64,000 nucleotides of DNA from Marnyiella aurantia (lineage in GTDB: Bacteria; Bacteroidota; Bacteroidia; Flavobacteriales; Weeksellaceae): assembly GCF_014041915.1 (NCBI RefSeq), contig NZ_CP059472.1:992001-1056000 (forward strand), given 5' to 3'. Under the pieces are notes generated by a model. It worked only from the letters and a program-made list of their open reading frames with translations. It did no database searches and was not told where the DNA came from. A program made the translations under genes and the position numbers. This document shows, piece after piece, positions 42,028 to 50,372 of the stretch (positions are counted from its first letter, which is position 1; each line of letters opens with the position of its first letter).

Positions 42028-42942
42028 GTGAAAAAGTTAATTTCCATTGTAGGCACTACTGGTATAGGAAAAACCGCGCTTGCGATAAATATTGCAAAAC
42101 ATTTCGGCACTGAAATTATCTCCTGCGACTCACGGCAGTTCTTCCGTGAAATGCCCATTGGCACGGCCGCGCCTTCTGCTGAAGAGTTAGCAGCGGTACC
42201 TCATCATTTTATAGGCAACCTTTCCGTGCAGGATTATTATTCCATTGGTCAGTACGAACGGGACGCGCTCCAACGGATTTCTGAACTTTTCAGAAAACAT
42301 GAGGTTGCCGTTCTTGTGGGCGGCAGCATGATGTACGAAAAAGCCGTAATTGAAGGCCTGAACAGTCTGCCTGAGGCTAATGCGGAAAATCAGCAGAAAC
42401 TTGAAGCGATTTTTAAAGAACACGGTATTGAAGCATTACAGGATTTACTTCAAAAAGAGGATCCGGCCTACTTTGAGGTCGTGGACAGAGATAATCACCG
42501 CCGGCTGTTCCGGGCTTTGGATGTGATTTGGCAGACGGGGAAAACCTATACTGAAAATATTGCAGAGCCACCAGAGCCACGCGGTTTTGAAATGATCCGC
42601 ATCGGCATTGGAGCGCCGCGGGAAATCATTTACGAGCGCATTAACGAAAGAGTTACACTGATGATGGAAAAAGGCCTGCTGAAGGAAGTTCAGTCACTTC
42701 TTCCCTACCGCGACCTCACCGCACTGCAAACTGTTGGTTACACAGAGCTTTTCAAACATTTAGATGGCCAGTGGACGCTTGATTTCGCTCTGGACGAAGT
42801 AAGGAAAAATTCCAGGAGGTTTGCAAAAAGGCAGCTTACCTGGTACCGGAAGGAAGAGGATATCCAATGGGTAAACTACGAAAATTCACTGCAGGAATCC
42901 TTATCTTTGCTTCTGAATCACAATATCAAACCAAAAAACTGA
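42028..42942 (+). CDS. miaA: tRNA dimethylallyltransferase
   Basis: This 304-residue enzyme prenylates A37 of UNN-decoding tRNAs. I choose a GTG at 42028 (KKLISIVGTTGIGKT), because the upstream in-frame sequence up to a TTG is not MiaA-like and the GTG version has the family length. Motifs are the P-loop GTTGIGKTALA, ISCDSRQFFREM near residue 32, VGGSMMYEKAVIEGL near residue 94 and QTVGYTELFKHL near residue 235. It is followed 5 bases later by a redoxin gene. Confidence 0.9.
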   Translation: MKKLISIVGTTGIGKTALAINIAKHFGTEIISCDSRQFFREMPIGTAAPSAEELAAVPHHFIGNLSVQDYYSIGQYERDALQRISELFRKHEVAVLVGGSMMYEKAVIEGLNSLPEANAENQQKLEAIFKEHGIEALQDLLQKEDPAYFEVVDRDNHRRLFRALDVIWQTGKTYTENIAEPPEPRGFEMIRIGIGAPREIIYERINERVTLMMEKGLLKEVQSLLPYRDLTALQTVGYTELFKHLDGQWTLDFALDEVRKNSRRFAKRQLTWYRKEEDIQWVNYENSLQESLSLLLNHNIKPKN

Positions 42943-42947
42943 AAGTA

Positions 42948-43505
42948 ATGGCAAATACACCTTCCAATATGCTTGAGCTGGGGACTAAGGCTCCCTTCTT
43001 CGAACTTCCTAACCCATCACACTCCAATGAACTTCAGTCTCTGGAGGAACTGAAAGGTGAAAAAGGAACCCTTGTAATTTTTATGTGCAATCACTGCCCT
43101 TTTGTACTTCATGTGATTGACAAGCTGGCGGAACTCTATGAAGATTACAATGATAAAGGAATTGAGTTCATTGCGATCAATGCGAATGATGCTGAAAAGT
43201 ATCCGGCAGATGCACCGGAGAAGATGGCGGAGTTTCAGGTGGAGAGAAAATTCGACTTTCCATATCTGTACGACGAGAGCCAGGCAATTGCAAAAGCGTA
43301 CGATGCCGCCTGTACACCGGATTTCTTCTTTTTTGATGACAAACTGGATCTTGTTTACCGTGGTCAGATGGACGACAGCAGGCCGGGTAATCAGAAGGAA
43401 ATCACCGGTGAAGATTTGATCGTAGCTTTCGAAAATCTTCTTGCGGGCGCACCTCAGGAAGAAATGCAGCGGCCGAGTATGGGCTGCAACATCAAATGGA
43501 AATAA
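42948..43505 (+). CDS. Thioredoxin-family redoxin (AhpC/TSA-like)
   Basis: This 185-residue protein starts at MANTPSNMLELG; the longer frame overlaps miaA. The redoxin core has a MCNHCPFVLHVID motif (CxxC) near residue 45, TPDFFFFD near residue 123 (cis-Pro) and a late Cys in SMGCNIKWK. It resembles the ahpC/TSA/thioredoxin-like group seen near Bacteroidota stress genes. The redox partner is unknown. It follows miaA by 5 bases and ends at a terminator shared with the MBL gene. Confidence 0.8.
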   Translation: MANTPSNMLELGTKAPFFELPNPSHSNELQSLEELKGEKGTLVIFMCNHCPFVLHVIDKLAELYEDYNDKGIEFIAINANDAEKYPADAPEKMAEFQVERKFDFPYLYDESQAIAKAYDAACTPDFFFFDDKLDLVYRGQMDDSRPGNQKEITGEDLIVAFENLLAGAPQEEMQRPSMGCNIKWK

Positions 43506-43511
43506 AAACCG

Positions 43512-43537
43512 AACGCACCTGATTAGGTGCGTTTATT
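43512..43537. terminator. Terminator between the redoxin and MBL genes
   Basis: AACGCACCT/AGGTGCGTT is a perfect 9-bp stem with loop GATT and T/A-rich flanks, between two convergent genes. Confidence 0.82.
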
Positions 43538-44176
43538 TTATCTGAAGAAAGGATTATACTGCTTTTCAAATCCTATCGTGGTTGGATTACCGTGACCGCT
43601 GTACACCTTGGTTTCATCGGGCAGTGTAAAAAGCTTTTCGCTCACACTGGCGATAAGCTGCTCGTGATTGCCTTTATATAAATCTGTGCGTCCAATACTT
43701 CCTTCGAACAGAACATCGCCGGAAACAGTCAGACTGCTTTCTTTAGAGTAATAGGCCATACTTCCCGGCGAATGTCCAGGCACATGTATTAGCTGAAGCT
43801 GATCATCGCCAAGAGAAATGACCTCGTTTTCTTTCAGGAATACCAGTTCGCCGCTGAAAGGTTTAAAAAAGAAACCAAACCGGTTGGCATCCATCGGATT
43901 GCGGTCCAGGATCTCTTTCTCAATTTCGTGAATCATCACGGGAACTTTATACGTATCGTGCGACCACTGCAAACCCAATACATGGTCGATATGCGCATGG
44001 GTTAGCAGTATATTCCGGACTGTTAACTTATTTTCTGATATAAAATTCTGAAGCTGATCTGTTTCCGCATCGCTGAAATTACCGGGATCTACAATAAACG
44101 CCAGACGTTCATCATTGTAAATGACATACGTATTTTCGGAAAACGGATTAAAGGCGAAAGATTTTATATGAAGCAT
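43538..44176 (-). CDS. MBL-fold metallohydrolase (glyoxalase II-like)
   Basis: This 212-residue protein carries the metallo-beta-lactamase motif THAHIDHVLG (HxHxDH) near residue 59, HVPGHSPGSM near residue 131, SGDVLFEGSIGRTDL near residue 152 and a final GHGNPTTIG. The layout is that of hydroxyacylglutathione hydrolase-like or persulfide dioxygenase-like enzymes. The substrate is unknown. A -7 element TACTTTTG lies at 44196-44203, 19 bases before the start, divergent from the T9SS plug gene. Confidence 0.87.
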   Translation of the reverse strand: MLHIKSFAFNPFSENTYVIYNDERLAFIVDPGNFSDAETDQLQNFISENKLTVRNILLTHAHIDHVLGLQWSHDTYKVPVMIHEIEKEILDRNPMDANRFGFFFKPFSGELVFLKENEVISLGDDQLQLIHVPGHSPGSMAYYSKESSLTVSGDVLFEGSIGRTDLYKGNHEQLIASVSEKLFTLPDETKVYSGHGNPTTIGFEKQYNPFFR

Positions 44177-44269
44177 TGTGTTATTTTATAAAAAGCAAAA
44201 GTACAAATTCCCTTACTAGCGCCGAACCGGCTTTCAGCGGTTGGTGTAATTTTCGTTATCTTCGTGGGG

Positions 44270-45475
44270 ATGAAATCATTAACTTTAACATTTATGTTTC
44301 TGTCTGCTTTCCTTTTCGGGCAGGACATCCGCGGCATACAGCTTTTCAATCCTCAGACCAATGATGAGACGCCGGTAATCGGTTTTAATGACAGGCTCAT
44401 ACTCAAGTTTGACGATTTTTCCAATTCAAGCACTCCATACAGATACACGATCCGGCATCTGGACCGCAATTGGCAGGAAGACGGACTATTTTTTACCGAA
44501 TATGCGAACGGAAGCCTGAACGCGCTGATAGATCAGTTTAAATACTCATTCAACACTTTACAGAAGTATACAAACTATACGCTGACGTTTCCAAATGAAA
44601 AAATTCAACCTAAAATATCAGGAAATTTTGAGCTGATTGTTTATAGAGACAGTGCCAGCCGACCGGTTTTTACAAAAAGATTTTCTGTGGTGGAAGCAGC
44701 TGCAGAAGTGGGAGTGATTGTAAGCAGAACAACCGACGTCAGAAACCCCCACGTTAATCAGAGAGTTGAGGTTCAGGCCAGCGGACCGGCACTGCTTCAA
44801 AATATAAATTCCGTAAGTCTTTCGGTGGTTCAAAACAACAATTCAAATATGTCTCTCCATAATCTGCGACCTACTACAACTTTGGGAAACCGGATTATGT
44901 TTCAGCAAATGAATCTTGCGTTTCCGGGAAATATGGAGTTTTATTATTTCGACAACAAGATTATAGATCAGGCGATAGATATGGTATCGGGTACGGAGCA
45001 GATAGAGGGCACCAACTATACCTATCTTTATCCGGTTTGGGCCTACCCAGAAAACTACCAATACCAGCCCGATGTGAACGGCGCCTTTTATTTCCGCAGA
45101 AATGATGTGGGAATAGAACGGAATGCTGATAACGAAGCCGATTATTCCTGGGTACATTTCACCCTGGAATCACACAAGATGGACAGGGAAATCTATGTAT
45201 TAGGTGCCTTCAATGATTTTACGGCCGGCAAAGAGAGCCAGATGGTTTACGATGAAAGCAGAGGAATGTATGTTGCAAAAATATACCTGAAACAGGGATT
45301 CTACAACTATATTCTGGCAACAAAGGCGCCCGGCGGGCAGTTAAACTTTGGCGAGATCAACGGTAACTTCTGGCAAACCGAAAACCTTTATCAGGCCTAT
45401 CTGTACTATACGCCGTTCGGCCGCAACTATGACGGCCTGATGGGTTACGGCGAATTCCGGACACCGGTAAGGTAG
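44270..45475 (+). CDS. Type IX secretion system plug protein (DUF5103)
   Basis: This 401-residue protein starts at MKSLTLTFMFLSAFLFGQ, a signal peptide. The mature protein is beta-rich with IRGIQLFNPQTNDETP at the start. It carries YRYTIRHLDRNWQEDG near residue 55 and a C-terminal NLYQAYLYYTPFGRNYDGLMG. These match DUF5103, shown to plug the lateral opening of the SprA (Sov) translocon in T9SS. The system secretes cargo such as the 9.1-10.1 kb protein. Confidence 0.88.
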   Translation: MKSLTLTFMFLSAFLFGQDIRGIQLFNPQTNDETPVIGFNDRLILKFDDFSNSSTPYRYTIRHLDRNWQEDGLFFTEYANGSLNALIDQFKYSFNTLQKYTNYTLTFPNEKIQPKISGNFELIVYRDSASRPVFTKRFSVVEAAAEVGVIVSRTTDVRNPHVNQRVEVQASGPALLQNINSVSLSVVQNNNSNMSLHNLRPTTTLGNRIMFQQMNLAFPGNMEFYYFDNKIIDQAIDMVSGTEQIEGTNYTYLYPVWAYPENYQYQPDVNGAFYFRRNDVGIERNADNEADYSWVHFTLESHKMDREIYVLGAFNDFTAGKESQMVYDESRGMYVAKIYLKQGFYNYILATKAPGGQLNFGEINGNFWQTENLYQAYLYYTPFGRNYDGLMGYGEFRTPVR

Positions 45476-45476
45476 T

Positions 45477-46508
45477 TTAAACCAGGAAAAAATCGTCCAG
45501 TCGCTCTTCGCAAAGGGTCTTCACCACCTCAATCCACCGGTCTTCATCATTGAGACAGGGTATGTAGTGGAAATTCTCGCCGCCGGCATGCATGAATTCT
45601 TCCTTCCCTTCAACAGAGATTTCCTCCAGGGTTTCCAGGCAGTCGGAAACAAAGGCAGGACACACAATGGCCAGATTCTTTACGCCTTTCTTTGGTAAAT
45701 TTTCGAGGGTCTCGTCAGTATACGGTTCAATCCATTTGTCATTGCCCAGTCTGGACTGGAAAGTCACTATGGTCTTTTCTTTTGGTATATTCAGTTTTTG
45801 GATGACAGTCTCGGTGGTTTTAAAACACTGATGTCTGTAGCAGAACTGATGACTCGGGTTGCTTTCCCGCGAACAGCAGTCGTTCAGGTTACAGGTTTTT
45901 GTAGGATCTGTCTTGTAAATGTGCCTCTCCGGAACCCCGTGATAAGAAAACTGAAGGGCATCGTAATTTTCCGGCAGTTTTTCGCGGATGCTTTCGGCCA
46001 GGCATTCTATATAAATATCTCGGTTATAAAAAGGCTGCACATAGTTTATCCTGATTCCCGGGAAAAACTTTTTTCGTACTTCATCGGCCTTTTCAACAAC
46101 AGTTTCAGTAGTACTCATGGCATACTGAGGGTAAAGCGGAAAAAGCACAATATCAGTAACACCCTGTTGAGTAAGTTTGCGGATACCGTTTTCAATGCTG
46201 GGTTCGGCATACCTCATCCCTATTTCCACGGGTACATCTACAAGCTTCTGTAATTTTGCCTGAATCTGTTTGGTGATCACAATCAGCGGCGAACCTTCCG
46301 GCGTCCAGACGGTCTTGTATGCTTCAGCCGATTTTGGAGGTCTTGTGCGCAGGATAATCCCCTGAACGAGCAGACTCCTGAAAAACCATCTGTAATCAAT
46401 GACCCTTTCATCCATCAGAAATTCGTCCAGATACTCTTTTACGTCATTTACCTCTGTAGATTTTGGCGAGCCCAGATTGACAAGTAAAATACCTTTGCGT
46501 GTAGGCAT
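45477..46508 (-). CDS. hemH: Ferrochelatase
   Basis: This 343-residue protein starts at MPTRKGILLVNLGSP; a TTG ten codons upstream is less likely. Ferrochelatase inserts Fe2+ into protoporphyrin IX. FSYHGVPERH near residue 180 holds the catalytic His, and VCPAFVSDCLETLEEI near residue 290 holds the conserved Glu. CNLNDCCSRE and CFKTTE are Cys-containing segments, and four Cys occur near the substrate-cleft region; a cluster cannot be confirmed from sequence. It is convergent with the T9SS plug gene with 1 base between stops. Confidence 0.94.
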   Translation of the reverse strand: MPTRKGILLVNLGSPKSTEVNDVKEYLDEFLMDERVIDYRWFFRSLLVQGIILRTRPPKSAEAYKTVWTPEGSPLIVITKQIQAKLQKLVDVPVEIGMRYAEPSIENGIRKLTQQGVTDIVLFPLYPQYAMSTTETVVEKADEVRKKFFPGIRINYVQPFYNRDIYIECLAESIREKLPENYDALQFSYHGVPERHIYKTDPTKTCNLNDCCSRESNPSHQFCYRHQCFKTTETVIQKLNIPKEKTIVTFQSRLGNDKWIEPYTDETLENLPKKGVKNLAIVCPAFVSDCLETLEEISVEGKEEFMHAGGENFHYIPCLNDEDRWIEVVKTLCEERLDDFFLV

Positions 46509-46651
46509 CCCCGACGCCTGACTGTTGATATCCTGCAATTTTTTATAATTTAATATTTTTGTGGAAAGCTTGATCTTCTAAGTGTGGGGTGCGTACCTAA
46601 TGAACTGCAGTAACACCCCTGAAAATCAAAAAATAGTAAGATGAATTCTAA

Positions 46652-47530
46652 TTATCCGTTTACCGCTTCAACCTGTTCTACAAGTTCGGGTACAAACTGT
46701 TTCAGCAGATTCTCAATTCCGCCTTTCAGCGTCGCCGTAGAGCTTGGACATCCCGAGCAGGCACCCTGCAATAACATTTTGGCAGTCTTTGTATCCGCAT
46801 CGTATTCCAGCAGAGAAATCTTACCGCCGTCATTCTCTACAGCAGGTGCTACATATTCATTCAGGATATCGGAAATCTTTTGCTCGTTGTCGGTATATTC
46901 TCTGTTGATGATATTTTCAACCGGACTCTCATGCTTTTGCGCGGTGATATTGGAGATTCCGCCACCATTCTGAAGATATTCCGCGATAAAAGCGCGTACC
47001 GCCACCATCACTTCGTGCCACTGTACAGACTCGTCCCTTGTAACTGCCACAAAATTATCGGAAATGAAAACTTCCTTCGCAAAATCAAACTCCTTAAATA
47101 CGGCATTAGCCAAAGGAACATCTAAATCCTGCTCCCTGCTTTTCACCTCAACGAAACCATCCAGAAGCAATCGGCTGGATACAAATTTCATCACGTTTGG
47201 ATTGGGAGTCATCTCAGCATAGATCTGATACATCTCCTTTCTTTTCTGAAGGTAGATCCGCGGATTGGCCAGAAGCTCATCCTCAATAACATTCTTAAGG
47301 CTTTCGGCAACCATTTCCCATTCCACACTGTCCTGTTTTGCCACCGCAATAAAGTTAGCCGTTATGAAAATCCGGTCTACAAAGGGGTAATTGAAAAGTT
47401 CCTGCGCCAGCGGGATTTCTGATATATCTGAAGACCTGTCCAGTTCCAGCGAACCCGGAATCAGGTTGTAGTCGGCTACAAACTTCATCACTTTCGGGTT
47501 TTCGGTAGGTTCTATAATTATTTGTCTCAT
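46652..47530 (-). CDS. NifU family iron-sulfur scaffold with a duplicated N-terminal domain
   Basis: This 292-residue protein starts at MRQIIIEPTENPKVMKFV. Two consecutive Nfu_N-like domains are visible: ENPKVMKFVADYNLIPGS near residue 10 and TPNPNVMKFVSSRLLLDG near residue 103, each followed by VDRIFITANFIAV- and KEVFISDNFVAV-type strands. The NifU C-domain carries LLQGACSGCPSSTATLKG near residue 260, the CxxC cluster ligands. It probably holds and passes on [4Fe-4S] clusters. The duplication is unusual. Confidence 0.9.
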   Translation of the reverse strand: MRQIIIEPTENPKVMKFVADYNLIPGSLELDRSSDISEIPLAQELFNYPFVDRIFITANFIAVAKQDSVEWEMVAESLKNVIEDELLANPRIYLQKRKEMYQIYAEMTPNPNVMKFVSSRLLLDGFVEVKSREQDLDVPLANAVFKEFDFAKEVFISDNFVAVTRDESVQWHEVMVAVRAFIAEYLQNGGGISNITAQKHESPVENIINREYTDNEQKISDILNEYVAPAVENDGGKISLLEYDADTKTAKMLLQGACSGCPSSTATLKGGIENLLKQFVPELVEQVEAVNG

Positions 47531-47645
47531 TTTATTCTTTAAATTTGAATGTACAAAAATACAGATTATAAAACGGCTTACAGAATCCGGCATTTAGATA
47601 TTTTCAATCCTTCCGTAACCTATATTCAATTAACAAAAATTCATA

Positions 47646-48170
47646 ATGGCTTTAGTAAAAGAACTTTTGGGTAAGCGCCCACAAATAGGCGATAATACAT
47701 TTCTGGCAGAAACCGCAACTATCATTGGCGATGTTACCATGGGAAAAGACTGCAGTATTTGGTACAATGCCGTAATCCGCGGCGATGTTCATTATATAAC
47801 AATGGGCGATAAGGTAAATGTGCAGGACAATGCCATGCTTCACTGCACTTACGAGAAATACCCGCTGATCATTGGTAACAACGTGTCTATAGGCCATAAC
47901 GCAATTGTTCACGGCTGTCATATTAAGGATAATGTGCTGATCGGGATGGGCGCCATCGTTATGGACGACTGTACGGTGGAAAGCAATTCCATAGTAGGAG
48001 CAGGATCTGTGGTAACGCAGGGCACCCATATCAAATCCGGTGAGGTCTGGGGTGGAATCCCAGCCAGGAAAATTAAGGATATCTCTTCTGAACTTTTAGA
48101 AGGTGAGGTAAACCGCATTGCCAACAATTACGTAAAATACTCCGGGTGGTATAACGATAATGCGGTTTGA
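47646..48170 (+). CDS. Gamma-carbonic anhydrase-like hexapeptide protein
   Basis: This 174-residue left-handed beta-helix protein has metal-binding histidines in CTYEKYPLI-adjacent LHC, IGHNAIVHGCHI and the region before. Repeats such as IIGDVTMGKDCSIWYNAVI fit the hexapeptide pattern. It resembles YrdA/PaaY/gamma-class anhydrases; catalytic activity is uncertain for many members. The next gene (GNAT) has an upstream in-frame TTG that overlaps this stop, but I use its ATG 44 bases later. Confidence 0.9.
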   Translation: MALVKELLGKRPQIGDNTFLAETATIIGDVTMGKDCSIWYNAVIRGDVHYITMGDKVNVQDNAMLHCTYEKYPLIIGNNVSIGHNAIVHGCHIKDNVLIGMGAIVMDDCTVESNSIVGAGSVVTQGTHIKSGEVWGGIPARKIKDISSELLEGEVNRIANNYVKYSGWYNDNAV

Positions 48171-48214
48171 ATTACAACGTGAACACTTCGGCAGAATTAA
48201 AAAGATGCCTTTCT

Positions 48215-48784
48215 ATGTTTCCCTATCCTGAACTTCGTACATCGCGGTTGCTGCTGGTCCCGCCTGCCGAAACTGATTTAGACGACATTACTGCGCAGAT
48301 AAATTCAACAGAAGAAATTCCACGGAATATCTTCAATATTCCCAATCCCTATACCCTTGCAGATGCTGAAAATTGGTTGGCAATCTGCCACGAAGGCTGG
48401 AAAAGCGGATCTGCGTTCAGATTCGCATTAAGAGACAAGAGGTCAGGCCGATTTATTGGTATGATAGGGCTTCATCCAGTGAATGAGCATCGTAAAGCCG
48501 AGGTCGGCTACTGGTTAGGAAAGGAATTCCATGGTCGGGGATATGCTGGTGAAGCCTTGATGGCAGTACTTCGATTTGGATTTGAAACCCTGGACCTTAA
48601 TAAGATTTTTGCGACTCATTTCACACAAAATCCCGCTTCAGGAAAGGTGATGGAGAAGGCTGGAATGAAGCATGAAGGATTTCTTAAGCAGGAGTACTAT
48701 CACCAAAACGAATTTCAGGATGTCCACAGATATTGCATACTCAAAAGCCAATGGCAACCAGTTTCCTTAAAGGGAAAGGACTGA
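48215..48784 (+). CDS. GNAT family N-acetyltransferase (RimJ/RimL-like)
   Basis: This 189-residue protein starts at MFPYPELRTSRLLLVPP; a TTG 16 codons upstream is unlikely. It has the typical order LRTSRLLL, GMIGLHPVNEHRKAEVGYWL, the acetyl-CoA loop GKEFHGRGYAGEAL near residue 108 and NPASGKVMEKAGMKHEG near residue 144. The family acetylates N-terminal residues of ribosomal proteins or small molecules; the substrate is unknown. It is followed by the YihY gene after 39 bases. Confidence 0.87.
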   Translation: MFPYPELRTSRLLLVPPAETDLDDITAQINSTEEIPRNIFNIPNPYTLADAENWLAICHEGWKSGSAFRFALRDKRSGRFIGMIGLHPVNEHRKAEVGYWLGKEFHGRGYAGEALMAVLRFGFETLDLNKIFATHFTQNPASGKVMEKAGMKHEGFLKQEYYHQNEFQDVHRYCILKSQWQPVSLKGKD

Positions 48785-48823
48785 AAGGCATTAAAATTGG
48801 ATTCGGTTCCGGCAAATGGAACT

Positions 48824-49798
48824 ATGAAAAAATTAAAAGAATTTTGGGACATTCTTGTAGCTACTTTTAAAGACTGGAGCGCACGTGATCTTGGTACCGA
48901 CGCCGCTAGTCTGGCATACAGTGCTATTTTTTCCGTACCCGGTCTGCTCATTATCATAATTTGGGTCGCAGGTATATTCTTTGGCGCAGAAGCTGTCCGT
49001 GGCGAGATTACACAGTTCATTGGCAGCATGATGGGGCAGAATGTGGGCAAACAGGTGGAAGAGATGGTCGTAAGCGGCATGGTAGACAAAGAAAACATTT
49101 GGATGAAAGCTTTTGGGGTAGGCACATTGGTTTTCGGTGCTACCTCGCTTTTCTTCCAGCTACAAAAGTCTCTGAATAAATTATGGGATGTGGAACCTGC
49201 TCCAAAAAAAGCGTGGCAAAAATTTATCCTGGACCGTGCCAACTCTCTGGGACTTATCCTCGTGATTGCTTTTCTTTTGTTGATAACCCTGCTGCTTTCA
49301 TCATTTATCGGCATGGCCAATGACTGGATAGTGGCACATTTCAGTGTAGAAACTTATTTCCTTGTACAACTGCTAAATATAGGCGTGGGCTTCATGATTA
49401 CAATGGTTCTTTTTGGATTTATGTTTAAAGTCCTTCCCGATGTGGAATTACCGTGGAAATCCGTTTGGACAGGCGCCTTTGCCACTACCCTGCTTTTTAC
49501 CATTGGTAAATACCTGATCACTTACTACTTTGAAAACTTTAATCCTACATCTGCCTTTGGTGCAGCTGGAACCGTCATTCTTCTGATGCTTTGGGTAAAT
49601 TATACCTGCCAGCTGATTTTCTTGGGTGCCGAATTCACAAAAGTGTATTCACAAAAGAAAGGGCTGAATGTTAAACCGTCCAAGCATGCAAAATGGAATC
49701 CCCAAATGATTGCGGAGGATAAGAAATCCGAGATCGTCTGTATGGTAGATTGTGATGTACAAAGTGACAGTAAAACACCGGACGATACAATGATTTAA
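48824..49798 (+). CDS. YihY/BrkB family membrane protein
   Basis: This 324-residue protein starts at MKKLKEFWDILVATF. It has six or so membrane spans, with typical AASLAYSAIFSVPGLLIIII near residue 25 and the ATTLLFTIGKYLITYYF and AAGTVILLMLWVNYTCQL segments in the C-terminal half. A charged tail ends it. YihY proteins were once called tRNA-processing RNase BN by mistake and are of unknown function. The last 4 bases overlap the convergent lipoprotein gene. Confidence 0.9.
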   Translation: MKKLKEFWDILVATFKDWSARDLGTDAASLAYSAIFSVPGLLIIIIWVAGIFFGAEAVRGEITQFIGSMMGQNVGKQVEEMVVSGMVDKENIWMKAFGVGTLVFGATSLFFQLQKSLNKLWDVEPAPKKAWQKFILDRANSLGLILVIAFLLLITLLLSSFIGMANDWIVAHFSVETYFLVQLLNIGVGFMITMVLFGFMFKVLPDVELPWKSVWTGAFATTLLFTIGKYLITYYFENFNPTSAFGAAGTVILLMLWVNYTCQLIFLGAEFTKVYSQKKGLNVKPSKHAKWNPQMIAEDKKSEIVCMVDCDVQSDSKTPDDTMI

Positions 49799-50271
49799 TC
49801 AGCGTTTAAAGACTGACTATCATCACTAAAAATCAAAACAGGTTTACCGGACTCACACTTAATTCCCGTAGGTTGGGGCTCAACCTTACAATCGGAAAAA
49901 AGATTTCTACGGCTGTTGTAAGCAGCTTGGCGTCTTGTAAACTCCTGTATTCTGGGCAGGATTTCAGATTCAACCTCTTTATTATAGGCGATATAAGCTG
50001 CAGGACCTCCACAAGGTTTGGAGCCGAGCGGTGAGATGCGCCAGTCTCCGGTCCCGCTGCATGTATGTGAATCGCGCAGTGAATCTATGGATGCCCTCAT
50101 TACACGGATATTTTCTCTTTCCTGCAGTAACACTTCATCTTCCGTTTCAGCCTCGCGAACAGGCTTTAACGCCACGTCCTTTGGAAGCGTATTTACATCA
50201 GTTACAGGTTTTTTGGACGAACAGGCAGCTGCCGTTAGTATAGCTGTGAGGATCACAAGTGCTTTCTTCAT
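49795..50271 (-). CDS. Hypothetical lipoprotein
   Basis: This 158-residue protein has the lipoprotein signal MKKALVILTAILTAAAC (lipobox TAAC). The remaining sequence contains four more Cys residues, in SHTCSGTGDWR, SKPCGGPAAYI, FSDCKVEPQ and IKCESGKP, that may form two disulfides. No domain is recognised. It is convergent with YihY (4-base overlap) and divergent from the Pif1-like helicase. Function unknown. Confidence 0.7.
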   Translation of the reverse strand: MKKALVILTAILTAAACSSKKPVTDVNTLPKDVALKPVREAETEDEVLLQERENIRVMRASIDSLRDSHTCSGTGDWRISPLGSKPCGGPAAYIAYNKEVESEILPRIQEFTRRQAAYNSRRNLFSDCKVEPQPTGIKCESGKPVLIFSDDSQSLNAD

Positions 50272-50372
50272 AGTTGATTATAGTGATGTTGTCGCCAAAT
50301 TTAGCCAAAAAAATTGGGCAGTGTGAAATTAACCCAGTTTTGTTTGACCTTAATTTTACCTAATTTTACCTC

